Notes: generated from the sequence alone by a model not told the origin. Counted from the first letter of the stretch, positions 22,976 through 32,002 are shown. The stretch is 34,848 nt of DNA from Thioalkalivibrio sp. (GCA_003563455.1 PWRV01000241.1:1-34848); one strand, 5' to 3'. Numbers and translations: made by a program.

Positions 22976-23566
22976 ATGCGCAGTCTGATCCGGCATTGGG
23001 CGCCGCTTTTACTGCTGGTTGCGCTGGTTGGAGGCTGCACTCTGGTTCCGACGCAGCCGGCGGTCGACCGTGCGTGGTTCCTTCTGGAGTTGCCGCCGGC
23101 GCCAACAACGGCGGGTGCTCCCGTTCCTGTGGAACTGGGTTCGGTCCGGGTGGCTCCGGCATTCGCGGGCAAGGGCCTGGTGTACCGGCTCGGTCCGCAC
23201 CGGTACGAGTCGGACTTTTATAACGAGTGGTTTTTGGATCCCCGTGACCACGTCGAACAGGTTTTCCGCGAGCGCTGGATCGCGGAAGATGCGGTGGTGC
23301 GGCTGGTCGCCGACGCGCGGACCGTGCCCGGCGCCCGAGAGGTCGATGTGCTGGTGACGGGTCTGCACGCGGACCTCGAGGGACCGGCGCCAGGGGTCGC
23401 GGCGGTGGGGATGCGCGTATTCGTTCGGGATCGGGACCGGATGCGGCTCTGGGAGCTCGACCGGAGAATTGCGCTGGAGTCGCGCTCCCCCGACGCGCTG
23501 GTTAAAGCGCTGTCACGCGGCATGAACGAGCTGCTTCTGGAGATCGAACAGCGACTGGAGGGATGA
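22976..23566 (+). CDS. ABC-type transport auxiliary lipoprotein (PqiC/DUF330-like)
   Basis: Lipobox LLLVALVGGCTLVP; SDFYNEWFLDPRDHVEQVFRERW typical of ABC_trans_aux; operonic with the MCE gene. Confidence 0.82.
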   Translation: MRSLIRHWAPLLLLVALVGGCTLVPTQPAVDRAWFLLELPPAPTTAGAPVPVELGSVRVAPAFAGKGLVYRLGPHRYESDFYNEWFLDPRDHVEQVFRERWIAEDAVVRLVADARTVPGAREVDVLVTGLHADLEGPAPGVAAVGMRVFVRDRDRMRLWELDRRIALESRSPDALVKALSRGMNELLLEIEQRLEG

Positions 23567-23569
23567 GTA

Positions 23570-24067
23570 ATGGCAGGCTTGCATGAGTTTCAGGCGGAGC
23601 GGCTGGACGGGCGGCAGCAGGACCTCGCGGACTATCGCGGGCAGGTGCTGCTGGTCGTGAACGTGGCCAGTGAGTGCGGCTTCACGCCTCAGTACGCAGG
23701 GCTGCAGGAACTGCAGGATCAATACGCGGACCAGGGTTTCCAGGTGCTCGGGTTTCCCTGCAATCAGTTCGGTGGCCAGGAGCCCGGGGGCGTGGAGCAG
23801 ATCGCAGAATTCTGCAGCAGCCGCTTTGGCGTCGATTTCCCGATGTTCGGTAAGGTCGACGTGAACGGCGGCGACGCCCATCCCGTGTACCGGTTTCTGA
23901 AGGATGCCGCTCCCGGGGCACTCGGGACCACCGCCATCAAGTGGAACTTCACCAAGTTTCTGGTGGGCCGGGACGGACGGGTGATTGACCGCTTCGCGCC
24001 GAGCACGCGGCCGGAGGCCTTGCGGGGCGCAATCGAGAAGGCGCTGGCGGAGTCTGCTGACGGTTGA
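23570..24067 (+). CDS. glutathione peroxidase family (Cys type)
   Basis: NVASECGFTPQYAGLQELQDQY; LGFPCNQFGGQEPG; IKWNFTKFLVGRDG. Confidence 0.93.
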   Translation: MAGLHEFQAERLDGRQQDLADYRGQVLLVVNVASECGFTPQYAGLQELQDQYADQGFQVLGFPCNQFGGQEPGGVEQIAEFCSSRFGVDFPMFGKVDVNGGDAHPVYRFLKDAAPGALGTTAIKWNFTKFLVGRDGRVIDRFAPSTRPEALRGAIEKALAESADG

Positions 24068-24078
24068 TATCTCGGAAG

Positions 24079-24573
24079 ATGCGGGACGCAAGCGCTGCGG
24101 GAATACCGGAGGGAACGGAGCAGGTGGTCCAGGACCGGCACTGGATGTCCCTGGCGCTCGAGGAGGCGGGGCGTGGCCAGGAATCGGGCGAGGTGCCGGT
24201 TGGAGCCGTGCTGGTGCAGGAGGGCCGCTGTGTTGCATGCGCACACAACGCCCCCATCGGTGCGCTGGATCCGACTGCCCACGCGGAGATCCGGGTCCTT
24301 CGCGAAGCGGCACGGCGTCTCGGCAACTACCGGCTGCCCGGAACCACCTTGTACGTGACCCTGGAGCCATGCCCGATGTGCGTTGGCGCAATGGTGCATG
24401 CCCGGATCGCGCGGCTGGTATACGGGGCCCCGGACCTGCGCACCGGGGCGGCAGGCGGGGCGCTCGATCTCGCTGCCCACCCCTCGCACAATCACCGAAT
24501 CGAGGTGACCGGCGGTGTCGAGGCCGAGCGTGCCGCATCGATGCTGCGTGCTTTCTTTCGCCAGCGTCGCTGA
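24079..24573 (+). CDS. tadA: tRNA-specific adenosine deaminase
   Basis: HAEIRVLREAARRLGNYRLPGTTLYVTLEPCPMCVGAMVHARIARLVYGA; RAFFRQRR end; start codon uncertain (24064 TTG or 24079 ATG). Confidence 0.95.
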   Translation: MRDASAAGIPEGTEQVVQDRHWMSLALEEAGRGQESGEVPVGAVLVQEGRCVACAHNAPIGALDPTAHAEIRVLREAARRLGNYRLPGTTLYVTLEPCPMCVGAMVHARIARLVYGAPDLRTGAAGGALDLAAHPSHNHRIEVTGGVEAERAASMLRAFFRQRR

Positions 24574-24596
24574 CGCAGGACGCTGCGGTTGCGGCG

Positions 24597-26072
24597 CTAT
24601 AGCGACAACGGCGTGCTCAGATAGAGTCGTACGCCCTGGTCACGGTCTGCGGGTTCCGGAAACAGCTGCACCAGCCAGTTGTAGTAGCTGCGGATGTTCT
24701 GCACGTAGGTCACCGGTTCCCAGCCGCGAGCGTATCCGTAACGCGTCTGCTCGTACCACTCGCGCTGCGCCAGCCAGGGCAGCCGTTCCATCACGTCCAG
24801 CCAGAGGTTCGGGTCGCCGCCGTCGGCCTCGGTCAGGTTCCGTGCATCAAGCAGATGCCCCAGTCCCACGTTGTACGAGGCGAGCGCCATCCAGGTGCGG
24901 TCCGGCTCGCTGATCTCCCCGGGGAGACGGTCGAGCATCTGCAATATGTAGCGTGCTCCACCCTCGACGCTCTGACGCGGGTCGGTGCGATCATCCACGC
25001 CAAGTGAACGCGCGGTCGCGTTCGTCAGCATCATCAGCCCTCTTACGCCCGTTGGCGACACCGCGCCGGGGTTCCACAGGGACTCCTGATAGCTGACCGC
25101 GGCCAAAAACCGCCAGTCGAGGCCGTGTTCAAGCGCGATCTCCTGGAACAGTGGCCGCAGGGAGTCGAGCCGCTCCTGCACCAGCCGGGTAAAGCTGATC
25201 ACGTCCACCAGGTCATGCACCTCCAGATGACCGAAGTGCCGGTCGAAGAGGAGTTCGAGTTCGCGCCCGGCGAGCAGCGCCTCGAGGTAGGCATCTGCCG
25301 ATTCGATCAGGCTGCGGTCACGCCCGGGTGGAAACAGCCAGACGACCGGCGTCTCCCCGTCCAGTTCGAGGCTGGTGCGCAGGGCGGGGTAGACTCGCTG
25401 CAGGCGGCTGAGCTCGATGGAGGTCAGCACTGCGTAGTCCACGGTGCCCCGGCGCAGGGCCGCGACCAGCTCCCGCCCGTCGGCATACTGGATCAGTTCC
25501 AACTCGTGCCCGGTTCCGTTGGACTCCCAAACCGCAGCCAGTGCCTCCGGGAGAGCGAGTATGGAGGTGACCCCGATGCGTGTGCCCTGTTGCACCAGTT
25601 CCTCGAGGCTGCCGACATTGGACCCGTTACCCTGCCAGTACACCAGCTGCTTCTGGATGGGGAGTATTTCCGGCCCAACCGGCAGGCCGGGATCGTCCCC
25701 GGGAACGGTGAGCAGCCCGGCGGCAAGGTCCACCCGGCCCGCGCGGAGCAGGCGATAGGCCTCGCGGGGCCCGGGCACCCTGTGCACCTCGAGCCTGGCC
25801 CCGAGGCGGTCCGCGAGGCCGTTCAGCAGCACCAGTTCAAAGTGTTCCGGACCGTTGCTGAGGTCCATGAAGGTGTGGTCATGGGGATGGCTGACCAGCG
25901 CCACGCGCAGTTCCTGCTTGAACAGTGCGAGGTTCAGGGCTGAGGGGGTGTAATGCCAGGCCCAGAGCAGGATCAGCGATAACAGAACGGTGAATACGCC
26001 GATTTCGATCCGGCGCACCGGTGTTGTCTTTGGTCTGAGTCTCGCCGGCCAGTGCATCAGGCCATTGATCAT
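24597..26072 (-). CDS. mltF: membrane-bound lytic murein transglycosylase F
   Basis: N-terminal TM, SBP_bac_3-like domain, C-terminal SLT domain AVSYQESLWNPGAVSPTGVRGLMMLT...GARYILQML. Confidence 0.93.
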   Translation of the reverse strand: MINGLMHWPARLRPKTTPVRRIEIGVFTVLLSLILLWAWHYTPSALNLALFKQELRVALVSHPHDHTFMDLSNGPEHFELVLLNGLADRLGARLEVHRVPGPREAYRLLRAGRVDLAAGLLTVPGDDPGLPVGPEILPIQKQLVYWQGNGSNVGSLEELVQQGTRIGVTSILALPEALAAVWESNGTGHELELIQYADGRELVAALRRGTVDYAVLTSIELSRLQRVYPALRTSLELDGETPVVWLFPPGRDRSLIESADAYLEALLAGRELELLFDRHFGHLEVHDLVDVISFTRLVQERLDSLRPLFQEIALEHGLDWRFLAAVSYQESLWNPGAVSPTGVRGLMMLTNATARSLGVDDRTDPRQSVEGGARYILQMLDRLPGEISEPDRTWMALASYNVGLGHLLDARNLTEADGGDPNLWLDVMERLPWLAQREWYEQTRYGYARGWEPVTYVQNIRSYYNWLVQLFPEPADRDQGVRLYLSTPLSL

Positions 26073-26113
26073 AGCTCCTGCGCGGGAAGAAGGTCGAAGG
26101 AGCGGGGGCGGGC

Positions 26114-26152
26114 ACCCGCGCCGTCCGGCGCCACGGCGCGGACGGCGCGGGT
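26114..26152. other. Long GC-rich perfect inverted repeat between phaB and mltF
   Basis: ACCCGCGCCGTCC-GGCGCCACGGCGC-GGACGGCGCGGGT: 13-bp perfect arms; no T-tract on either side. Confidence 0.8.
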
Positions 26153-26162
26153 ATTGAGGCGA

Positions 26163-26906
26163 TCAGAAGCTCATGAACAGGCCACCGTTGACCTCGTAGT
26201 TGGCGCCGGTGATGTAGCACGCCCGATCGTCACACAGGATACCGACGAGGTAGGCGACCTCGTCGGGCGTGCCCATGCGACCCATGGGAATCTCCGAGAT
26301 GATCTGCTGCTGCACTTCTTCGCCCATGGCCTCGGTCATTTCTGTCGCGATGTAGCCGGGCGAGACGGTGTTGACGGTCACACCCTTGCGCACCACCTCC
26401 TGGGCGAGCGCCATGGTGAATCCGTGCGCCCCGGCCTTGGCGGCCGAGTAGTTGGTCTGGCCGAACTGACCGCGCTGTCCGTTTACCGAAGAGATGTTGA
26501 CGATCCGTCCCCAGCCCCGTTCCATCATGCCGTTCACGACCTGGCGGGTGACGTTGAATATGCTGTCCAGATTGGTGCTCAGCACCGCCTTCCACTGGTT
26601 GGGCTCCATCTTCTTGAAGGTCTTGTCGCGCGTGATGCCGGCGCAGTTGATCAGCACATCGACCGGTCCCAGCCGGCTCTCGATGTCGCTGATCATCTTC
26701 TGCGAATCCTCGAACGAGGAGACGTCGCCGGAGGCGATCTCGTACTCGCGCCCCTCGGCCGCATGCTTTTTCTGCCCCTCCTCGGCCTGCTCCTGCTCGG
26801 GCGGATAGTAGCCCGCGACGACCTTGAAGCCGCGCCCGCGCAATTCCTCGCAGATCGCCGTGCCGATCCCGCCGATTCCCCCAGTGACCAACGCTATACG
26901 TGCCAT
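26163..26906 (-). CDS. phaB: acetoacetyl-CoA reductase
   Basis: ALVTGGIGGIGTAICEELRGRGFKVVAGYYPP; NISSVNGQRGQFGQTNYSAAKAGAHGFTMALA; ATG at 26906. Confidence 0.95.
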   Translation of the reverse strand: MARIALVTGGIGGIGTAICEELRGRGFKVVAGYYPPEQEQAEEGQKKHAAEGREYEIASGDVSSFEDSQKMISDIESRLGPVDVLINCAGITRDKTFKKMEPNQWKAVLSTNLDSIFNVTRQVVNGMMERGWGRIVNISSVNGQRGQFGQTNYSAAKAGAHGFTMALAQEVVRKGVTVNTVSPGYIATEMTEAMGEEVQQQIISEIPMGRMGTPDEVAYLVGILCDDRACYITGANYEVNGGLFMSF

Positions 26907-26936
26907 GAATCCTCCGATGTGCGGCCCTCCCAATGG

Positions 26937-26961
26937 AAAAAGGGGGCGACCAGCGCCCCCT
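26937..26961 (-). terminator. Intrinsic terminator between phaP and phaB
   Basis: Minus strand: AGGGGGCG-CTGGT-CGCCCCCT followed by T-run; 8-bp stem. Confidence 0.82.
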
Positions 26962-26987
26962 CCCATGATTCAGGGCCGGTTGATGGT

Positions 26988-27377
26988 TCAGGCGGCAGCC
27001 TTCGCCGCAGCCTTCTTGAAGCTTTCGCCAGCGGCCTGAACGTTCTTGCTGGCAACCTGCATCTGCTGGTCCATGACCTCGGCCGCGGAATCGCGTGCCT
27101 CGGTCATCACGTCGACCGCCGCGCGATAGCCCTTCAGCCACTCCTGGCCGTAGTCCTGCGCCAGCTTCGACTGGCTGGACATCAGCTCCTGGTAGCCCTT
27201 GGCCTTGGTCATGCTTTCCATGCCCTTGGCACCGGTCTCCAGCATCGTGTTGCTCAAGTCAAGCTGTTGCTGGAGCAGACGCTCACCAGCGCGCATGTTG
27301 ATCTCGCCAACCTTGCGCAGGGCCTCGAAGCTGCCCTGGACCATTTCATTATAGGCGTCGAACATCTGATTTTGCAT
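26988..27377 (-). CDS. phaP: phasin family protein
   Basis: MQNQMFDAYNEMVQGSFEALRKVGEINMRAGERLLQQQLDLSNTMLETGAKGMESM...; AGGAGAA RBS; within PHA cluster. Confidence 0.9.
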   Translation of the reverse strand: MQNQMFDAYNEMVQGSFEALRKVGEINMRAGERLLQQQLDLSNTMLETGAKGMESMTKAKGYQELMSSQSKLAQDYGQEWLKGYRAAVDVMTEARDSAAEVMDQQMQVASKNVQAAGESFKKAAAKAAA

Positions 27378-27424
27378 GATTAAGTTCTCCTGTTTGAAAT
27401 GCCACCGACCAGGAATTGGTGCAG

Positions 27425-27448
27425 TGCAGCATTGTTGCGTTGCAGCAT
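27425..27448. promoter_or_regulatory. Candidate PhaR operator overlapping the phaP promoter
   Basis: Direct repeat TGCAGCAT at 27425-27432 and 27441-27448; includes TTGC-GTT-GCAG (27435-27445), one mismatch from CTGC-N3-GCAG; overlaps the -10. Confidence 0.5.
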
Positions 27449-27472
27449 AGGATGCCCTAACGCGCATGTCAA
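27444..27472 (-). promoter_or_regulatory. Sigma70-type promoter for phaP
   Basis: Minus strand TTGACA (27472-27467) - 17 nt - TATGCT (27449-27444), upstream of the phaP ATG at 27377. Confidence 0.75.
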
Positions 27473-27586
27473 GCCCCTGGGAACAGGCTGTCGGGGAAAA
27501 CGGTGAACAGGGCTCGGACAAGCCCCCGAGTGCGGCGGGCCGCGGCTACCGGTGCTGGCGGCGCCGGGGCAGACCGGGACGGGAAA

Positions 27587-28066
27587 CTACTTGGAGCGGC
27601 GGCGGGACGAACGGCCCGGAGGGACCGCAGCGGCCCGGAAGAAGCTGTCCTGCATTTCCCGCCAAAGCTCGATGTTGCGGTCGGTGAGTTCGGCCCAGCT
27701 CTGCAGGGCCTCGCCGGGCATCAGCTGGTCAAGCTGCGACTGCATCTGCTGCTGCTGCTCGGCGTATAGCGTCAGCGTCTGGTCGATGAAGCTCGAGAAG
27801 GCGTCCTGCACCGATGCGTCGTAGAAACGGATGAACCGTGTCAGCACGTCGGTGGAGAACATGGGGTTCCCGCTGGCTTCCTGCTCGGTGATGATCTGGA
27901 TCAGGATGCCGCGGGTAATATCGTCGCCGCTCTGGGTGTCCACCACCTTGATGTCCGTGCCGTCCCGCACCAGCTTCTGCACATCCGTGAGGGTGATGTA
28001 GCGGCTTTCCTCGGTATCGTACAGGCGCCGATTGGGATATTTCTTGACCAGCCTCTGCTCGCTCAC
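27587..28066 (-). CDS. phaR: polyhydroxyalkanoate synthesis repressor
   Basis: VKKYPNRRLYDTEESRYITLTDVQKLVRDGTDIKVVDTQSGDDITRGILIQIITEQE; start GTG 28066 or 28084. Confidence 0.95.
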   Translation of the reverse strand: MSEQRLVKKYPNRRLYDTEESRYITLTDVQKLVRDGTDIKVVDTQSGDDITRGILIQIITEQEASGNPMFSTDVLTRFIRFYDASVQDAFSSFIDQTLTLYAEQQQQMQSQLDQLMPGEALQSWAELTDRNIELWREMQDSFFRAAAVPPGRSSRRRSK

Positions 28067-28205
28067 GGCGATGCCCCCTTGCACCTGGAATCGGCCTCGA
28101 TTTTACATGATCCGGATCCGCATTTCCGGAATTCGTCCGTTGTGTTCGGCGCCCCGCCGTAACGGGGCGCCGTGAACCGTTGCCGCCCGGTTGCTCGAAG
28201 CGGGG

Positions 28206-29393
28206 TCAGTCGACGAGTTCCAGCGCCATCGCCACACCCTGGCCGCCGCCGATGCACAGGGTCGCGAGGCCGCGTTTCGCGTTCCGGCGCCGCATCCCGT
28301 GCAGGAGTGTGACCAGGACCCGCGCGCCCGAGGCCCCGATCGGATGCCCGATCGCGATGGCTCCACCGCTGACGTTCACCTTGGAGAGATCCCAGCCGAT
28401 CTCCTTGTCCACCGAGATGGCCTGGGCCGCGAAGGCCTCGTTTGATTCGATCAGGTCAAGGTCGCCATGGCGCCACCCGGCCTTTTCCAGGCACGCGCGG
28501 GTGGCCGGGATGGGTCCCGTGCCCATGATCGAGGGGTCAACGCCGGCGGCTGAGAAGGCGACGATACGGGCCATCGGCTTCAGGCCGAGTTCCCGGGCCT
28601 TGCTCGCCGTCATCACCAGGGTGGCCGCGGCGCCGTCGTTGATCCCGGATGCGTTCCCCGCGGTGACCGTACCGTCCTTGGCGAAGGCCGGCCGCAGCTT
28701 GCCGAGGCCTTCGGCGGTGGCGCCCGCACGCGGGAACTCATCGGTATCGAAAATCTTGGGGTCGCCCTTGCGCTGGGGAATCTCCACCGGAACGATCTCG
28801 TCCTTGAAGACGCCATCGCGGATCGCCGCCTCTGCGCGTTGCTGCGACTGCGCGGCAAAGGCGTCCTGTTCCTCCCGGCTGATCGAGTATTTCTGGGCAA
28901 TGTTCTCCGCGGTGTTGCCCATGTGCATGTCGGTGATTGCACACCAGAGGCCATCGTGAATCATGGTGTCACGCATCGCCCACTCGCCCATCTTCATGCC
29001 GAAGCGGGACCTTGGCAGCGCGTGCGGTGCCATGCTCATGCTTTCCTGGCCGCCGGCGACCACGATCTCCGCGTCACCGCAACGGATCGACTGCCAGGCC
29101 AGGTGGACGGCCTTGAGTCCGGAACCGCAGACCTTGTTGATCGTCATCGCCGGAACGCGGTCGGGAATGCCGGCTTCGAGTGCCGCCTGGCGTGCCGGGT
29201 TCATGCCCGCCGCCCCCGTGAGGACCTGACCGAGGATCACCTCGTTGACCTGTTCCGGCGCAACACCGGCGCGTTCCAGCAGGGAACGGATCACGGTCGC
29301 GCCGAGCTTGCTTGCCGGGATGTCTCCGAGCGACCCCATCAGGGTTCCAACGGGCGTGCGGGCGGCACCGACAATTACGATTTCTTCACTCAT
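28206..29393 (-). CDS. phaA: acetyl-CoA acetyltransferase (beta-ketothiolase)
   Basis: [77 protein letters not shown]. Confidence 0.96.
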   Translation of the reverse strand: MSEEIVIVGAARTPVGTLMGSLGDIPASKLGATVIRSLLERAGVAPEQVNEVILGQVLTGAAGMNPARQAALEAGIPDRVPAMTINKVCGSGLKAVHLAWQSIRCGDAEIVVAGGQESMSMAPHALPRSRFGMKMGEWAMRDTMIHDGLWCAITDMHMGNTAENIAQKYSISREEQDAFAAQSQQRAEAAIRDGVFKDEIVPVEIPQRKGDPKIFDTDEFPRAGATAEGLGKLRPAFAKDGTVTAGNASGINDGAAATLVMTASKARELGLKPMARIVAFSAAGVDPSIMGTGPIPATRACLEKAGWRHGDLDLIESNEAFAAQAISVDKEIGWDLSKVNVSGGAIAIGHPIGASGARVLVTLLHGMRRRNAKRGLATLCIGGGQGVAMALELVD

Positions 29394-29532
29394 TACGCTT
29401 GTCTCCTTTGGGTGGCTGCTTCTTGCAGGCTATTTTTCCCGTGCGATTATGGCACGCGAAGAGGGCGGGGCCTCAATGCGGTTTCCGGCCGTGCGTATTG
29501 CCGTCCGGGCCCGGGATGGCCGAGGCGGAATG

Positions 29533-29560
29533 GTGCAGCGCACAAATTCCGTGCTAGTAT
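29533..29560 (+). promoter_or_regulatory. Candidate phaE promoter with overlapping palindrome
   Basis: GTGC-AGC-GCAC palindrome 29533-29543; extended -10-like TGC TAGTAT at 29552-29560, upstream of phaE ATG 29626. Confidence 0.4.
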
Positions 29561-29625
29561 CCGGCACACGTTCTAAACTTGAGTCCAGACACCAACCACG
29601 CCCGTGGGGCGAAGATCAGGAGAAG

Positions 29626-30912
29626 ATGATGGCGGATTCCGGTTCGACTGCGGACCAGTGGCTGGAGGCACAACGACGCTACTGGGATGCCTGGATGGAC
29701 ATGACGAGGCGTGGCCTGGACGCGGCCAGTCCCGGGCAGTCCACTCCACAAAACCCCTGGGCGGACGCCATGGAGCAGTGGCTGAAGGCGGTGGCGCCAG
29801 CGACCCTGAAGCCGGCCAACGATCTGCTTGAACAGATGGTCAATGTTGGCAAGAGCTATTTCTCGATGGCCGAGGGGCTCTACAAGGGAGCGCCTTCCGG
29901 TGACATGCCGGAGATGATCGAGAACTGGACGAAGATGATGACGGAGGCCTTCCAGGGCGGTGGGGCCAACTTCAATCCCTTCGCTCAGCTCGCCGGGAAG
30001 AGTGGCCGTCAGGGAATGGCGTTCTGGGATCTCCCGTTCGATACCTTGTCCCGGACGTTCTCCGGCAGCATGCCGATCCCCGGCGATTTCATGAAGGCGT
30101 TTGAAACCGCGAAGCCGACCGACCTGCGCGAACAGATGGAAGGTTTCCTGTCGGCTCCGGCAATCGGGTACGGACGCGAATCGCAGGAGCAGCACCAGCA
30201 GCTCGGTCGCCTGATGCTCGACTACGAAAAGGCGATGAGCGATTACCAGGCCGGTTTCGCGCACCTTGGTCAAAACTCGCTCGAATCTTTCCAGAAGCGG
30301 ATGCAGACGGCCGCCGAAGAAGGCAAGACCATCAACTCGGTTCGGGAAGTGTTCAACATCTGGGTGGATGCCTGCGAAGAGGCTTATGCCGAGTACGCGA
30401 TGTCCGAAGACTATGCGCGCCGCTATGGCCGGATGGTCAATGCGCTGATGGCGTTGAAGAAGCAGGGCACCCGTCTGGTCGACGAGTGGCTGGAGGCGAT
30501 GAATATCCCGACCGCATCGGAGATCGCCACGCTGCAAAGGCGTCTGCACGACACCCGGTCCGACTATCAGGCTTTGCGCGCCCAGGTCGAACGTATGCAG
30601 GGTGAGCTGGACGAGCACGAGGGAGGCAACGGCGAAGTACAGCAACTGCGCGAGGAGCTTGCGGAACTGCGCGCCGCACTGAAGAAGCAGCAGTCGGACA
30701 ATGCCTCCTCGTCCGGGTCTGGTGCGGCTACCGATGACGAGGCTGCAGCAGAAAAACCGAAGCGCAGCACCCGCCGTTCCCGGGCTGCGTCGAGCACCGC
30801 CTCCGGCGACAAGAAGACCGCTCCCACGAAGACGACCGGAAAGACCACCACCACCAAGTCCGCCACCACCAAGACCGGCAAGACTGGGACCACCCGGAGG
30901 AAGAGCCAATGA
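29626..30912 (+). CDS. phaE: class III PHA synthase subunit PhaE with long basic Lys/Thr-rich C-terminal tail
   Basis: ADQWLEAQRRYWDAWMDMTRRGLD; PhaE-type central domain, coiled coil; internal ATG at 29626 with AGGAGAAG RBS; 4-nt overlap with phaC. Confidence 0.92.
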   Translation: MMADSGSTADQWLEAQRRYWDAWMDMTRRGLDAASPGQSTPQNPWADAMEQWLKAVAPATLKPANDLLEQMVNVGKSYFSMAEGLYKGAPSGDMPEMIENWTKMMTEAFQGGGANFNPFAQLAGKSGRQGMAFWDLPFDTLSRTFSGSMPIPGDFMKAFETAKPTDLREQMEGFLSAPAIGYGRESQEQHQQLGRLMLDYEKAMSDYQAGFAHLGQNSLESFQKRMQTAAEEGKTINSVREVFNIWVDACEEAYAEYAMSEDYARRYGRMVNALMALKKQGTRLVDEWLEAMNIPTASEIATLQRRLHDTRSDYQALRAQVERMQGELDEHEGGNGEVQQLREELAELRAALKKQQSDNASSSGSGAATDDEAAAEKPKRSTRRSRAASSTASGDKKTAPTKTTGKTTTTKSATTKTGKTGTTRRKSQ

Positions 30913-31979
30913 TGACCCCGATCCAGATCCGTCCCGACGAGGCCCTCGACGAGCTCAGCGGTTTCCAGAACAAGCTGACTCATGGTGTCCAGAACCTGAT
31001 GGAGGTCGGCGAGGTCAGTACCGGGGCGACGCCGCGGGAGGTGATCTACGATGAGGACAAGATGGTCCTCTACCGGTTTCAGGCGCCGGCGAGCGTGGTG
31101 CAGAATCCGGTGCCGCTCCTCATCGTCTATGCGCTGGTGAACCGGCCCTACATGGCCGATCTGCAGGAAAACCGCTCCATGGTGCGCGGCCTGCTTGATG
31201 CCGGTATGGACGTGTACCTCGTGGACTGGGGCTACCCGGGTCGTGCTGACCGCTACCTGACCATCGACGACTACCTCAACGGGTATCTCGACCGCTGCGT
31301 GGACGTGATCCGCAAACGGCACCGGGTGGACGCGATCAACGTTCTCGGCATCTGCCAGGGGGGGACCTTCAGCCTCTGCTACGCATCGATGCACCCGGAC
31401 AAGGTCGCGAACCTGGTCACGATGGTGACCCCGGTGGACTTTCAGACGCCCGACAACATGCTGTCGAACTGGGTCCGCCACGTGGACGCGGACCTCGTCG
31501 TGGATACGCTTGGCAACGTTCCCGGCGAGATGCTGAACTGGACCTTTCTGAACCTGAAGCCCTATCGGTTGATGGGCCAGAAGTACCTCGACATGGTGGA
31601 TATCCTCGACAATCCCGACCAGGTCGCAAACTTCATGCGCATGGAGAAGTGGATCTTCGACAGCCCCGACCAGGCCGGTGAGACGTACCGACAGTTCCTG
31701 AAGGACTTCTACCAGCAGAACAAGCTGGTGGAGGGCGGGCTGCGCATCGGCAAACACGAGGTGAGCCTCAAGAACGTGACGATGCCGGTGCTGAATGTCT
31801 TCGCGACCGAGGACCACCTGGTGCCACCGGACTCGTCGCGCGCGTTGAAGAAGCTGGTCGGGACCAAGGATTACACGGAACAGTCCTTCAAGGGCGGCCA
31901 CATCGGCATCTATGTCAGTGGTCGTGCGCAGAAGGAGGTCCCGCCGTCGATCGGCAAGTGGATTGATGCCCGCACCTGA
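30909..31979 (+). CDS. phaC: class III poly(R)-hydroxyalkanoic acid synthase subunit PhaC
   Basis: Lipase-box-like GICQGG; VYLVDWGYPGRADRYLTIDDY; FATEDHLVPPDSS; GGHIGIYVSGRAQKEVPPSIGKW. Confidence 0.96.
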   Translation: MMTPIQIRPDEALDELSGFQNKLTHGVQNLMEVGEVSTGATPREVIYDEDKMVLYRFQAPASVVQNPVPLLIVYALVNRPYMADLQENRSMVRGLLDAGMDVYLVDWGYPGRADRYLTIDDYLNGYLDRCVDVIRKRHRVDAINVLGICQGGTFSLCYASMHPDKVANLVTMVTPVDFQTPDNMLSNWVRHVDADLVVDTLGNVPGEMLNWTFLNLKPYRLMGQKYLDMVDILDNPDQVANFMRMEKWIFDSPDQAGETYRQFLKDFYQQNKLVEGGLRIGKHEVSLKNVTMPVLNVFATEDHLVPPDSSRALKKLVGTKDYTEQSFKGGHIGIYVSGRAQKEVPPSIGKWIDART

Positions 31980-32002
31980 AGCCCTGCCGACCGCGCGGAA
32001 AT

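Noticed and set aside
21523-23172. 549-aa minus-strand ORF opposite mlaF/mlaD/pqiC-like genes
   Set aside because: Shadow frame over well-supported genes.
29554-31901. Long minus-strand ORFs opposite phaE and phaC (451 and 444 aa)
   Set aside because: Shadow frames; phaE/phaC are supported by family motifs.
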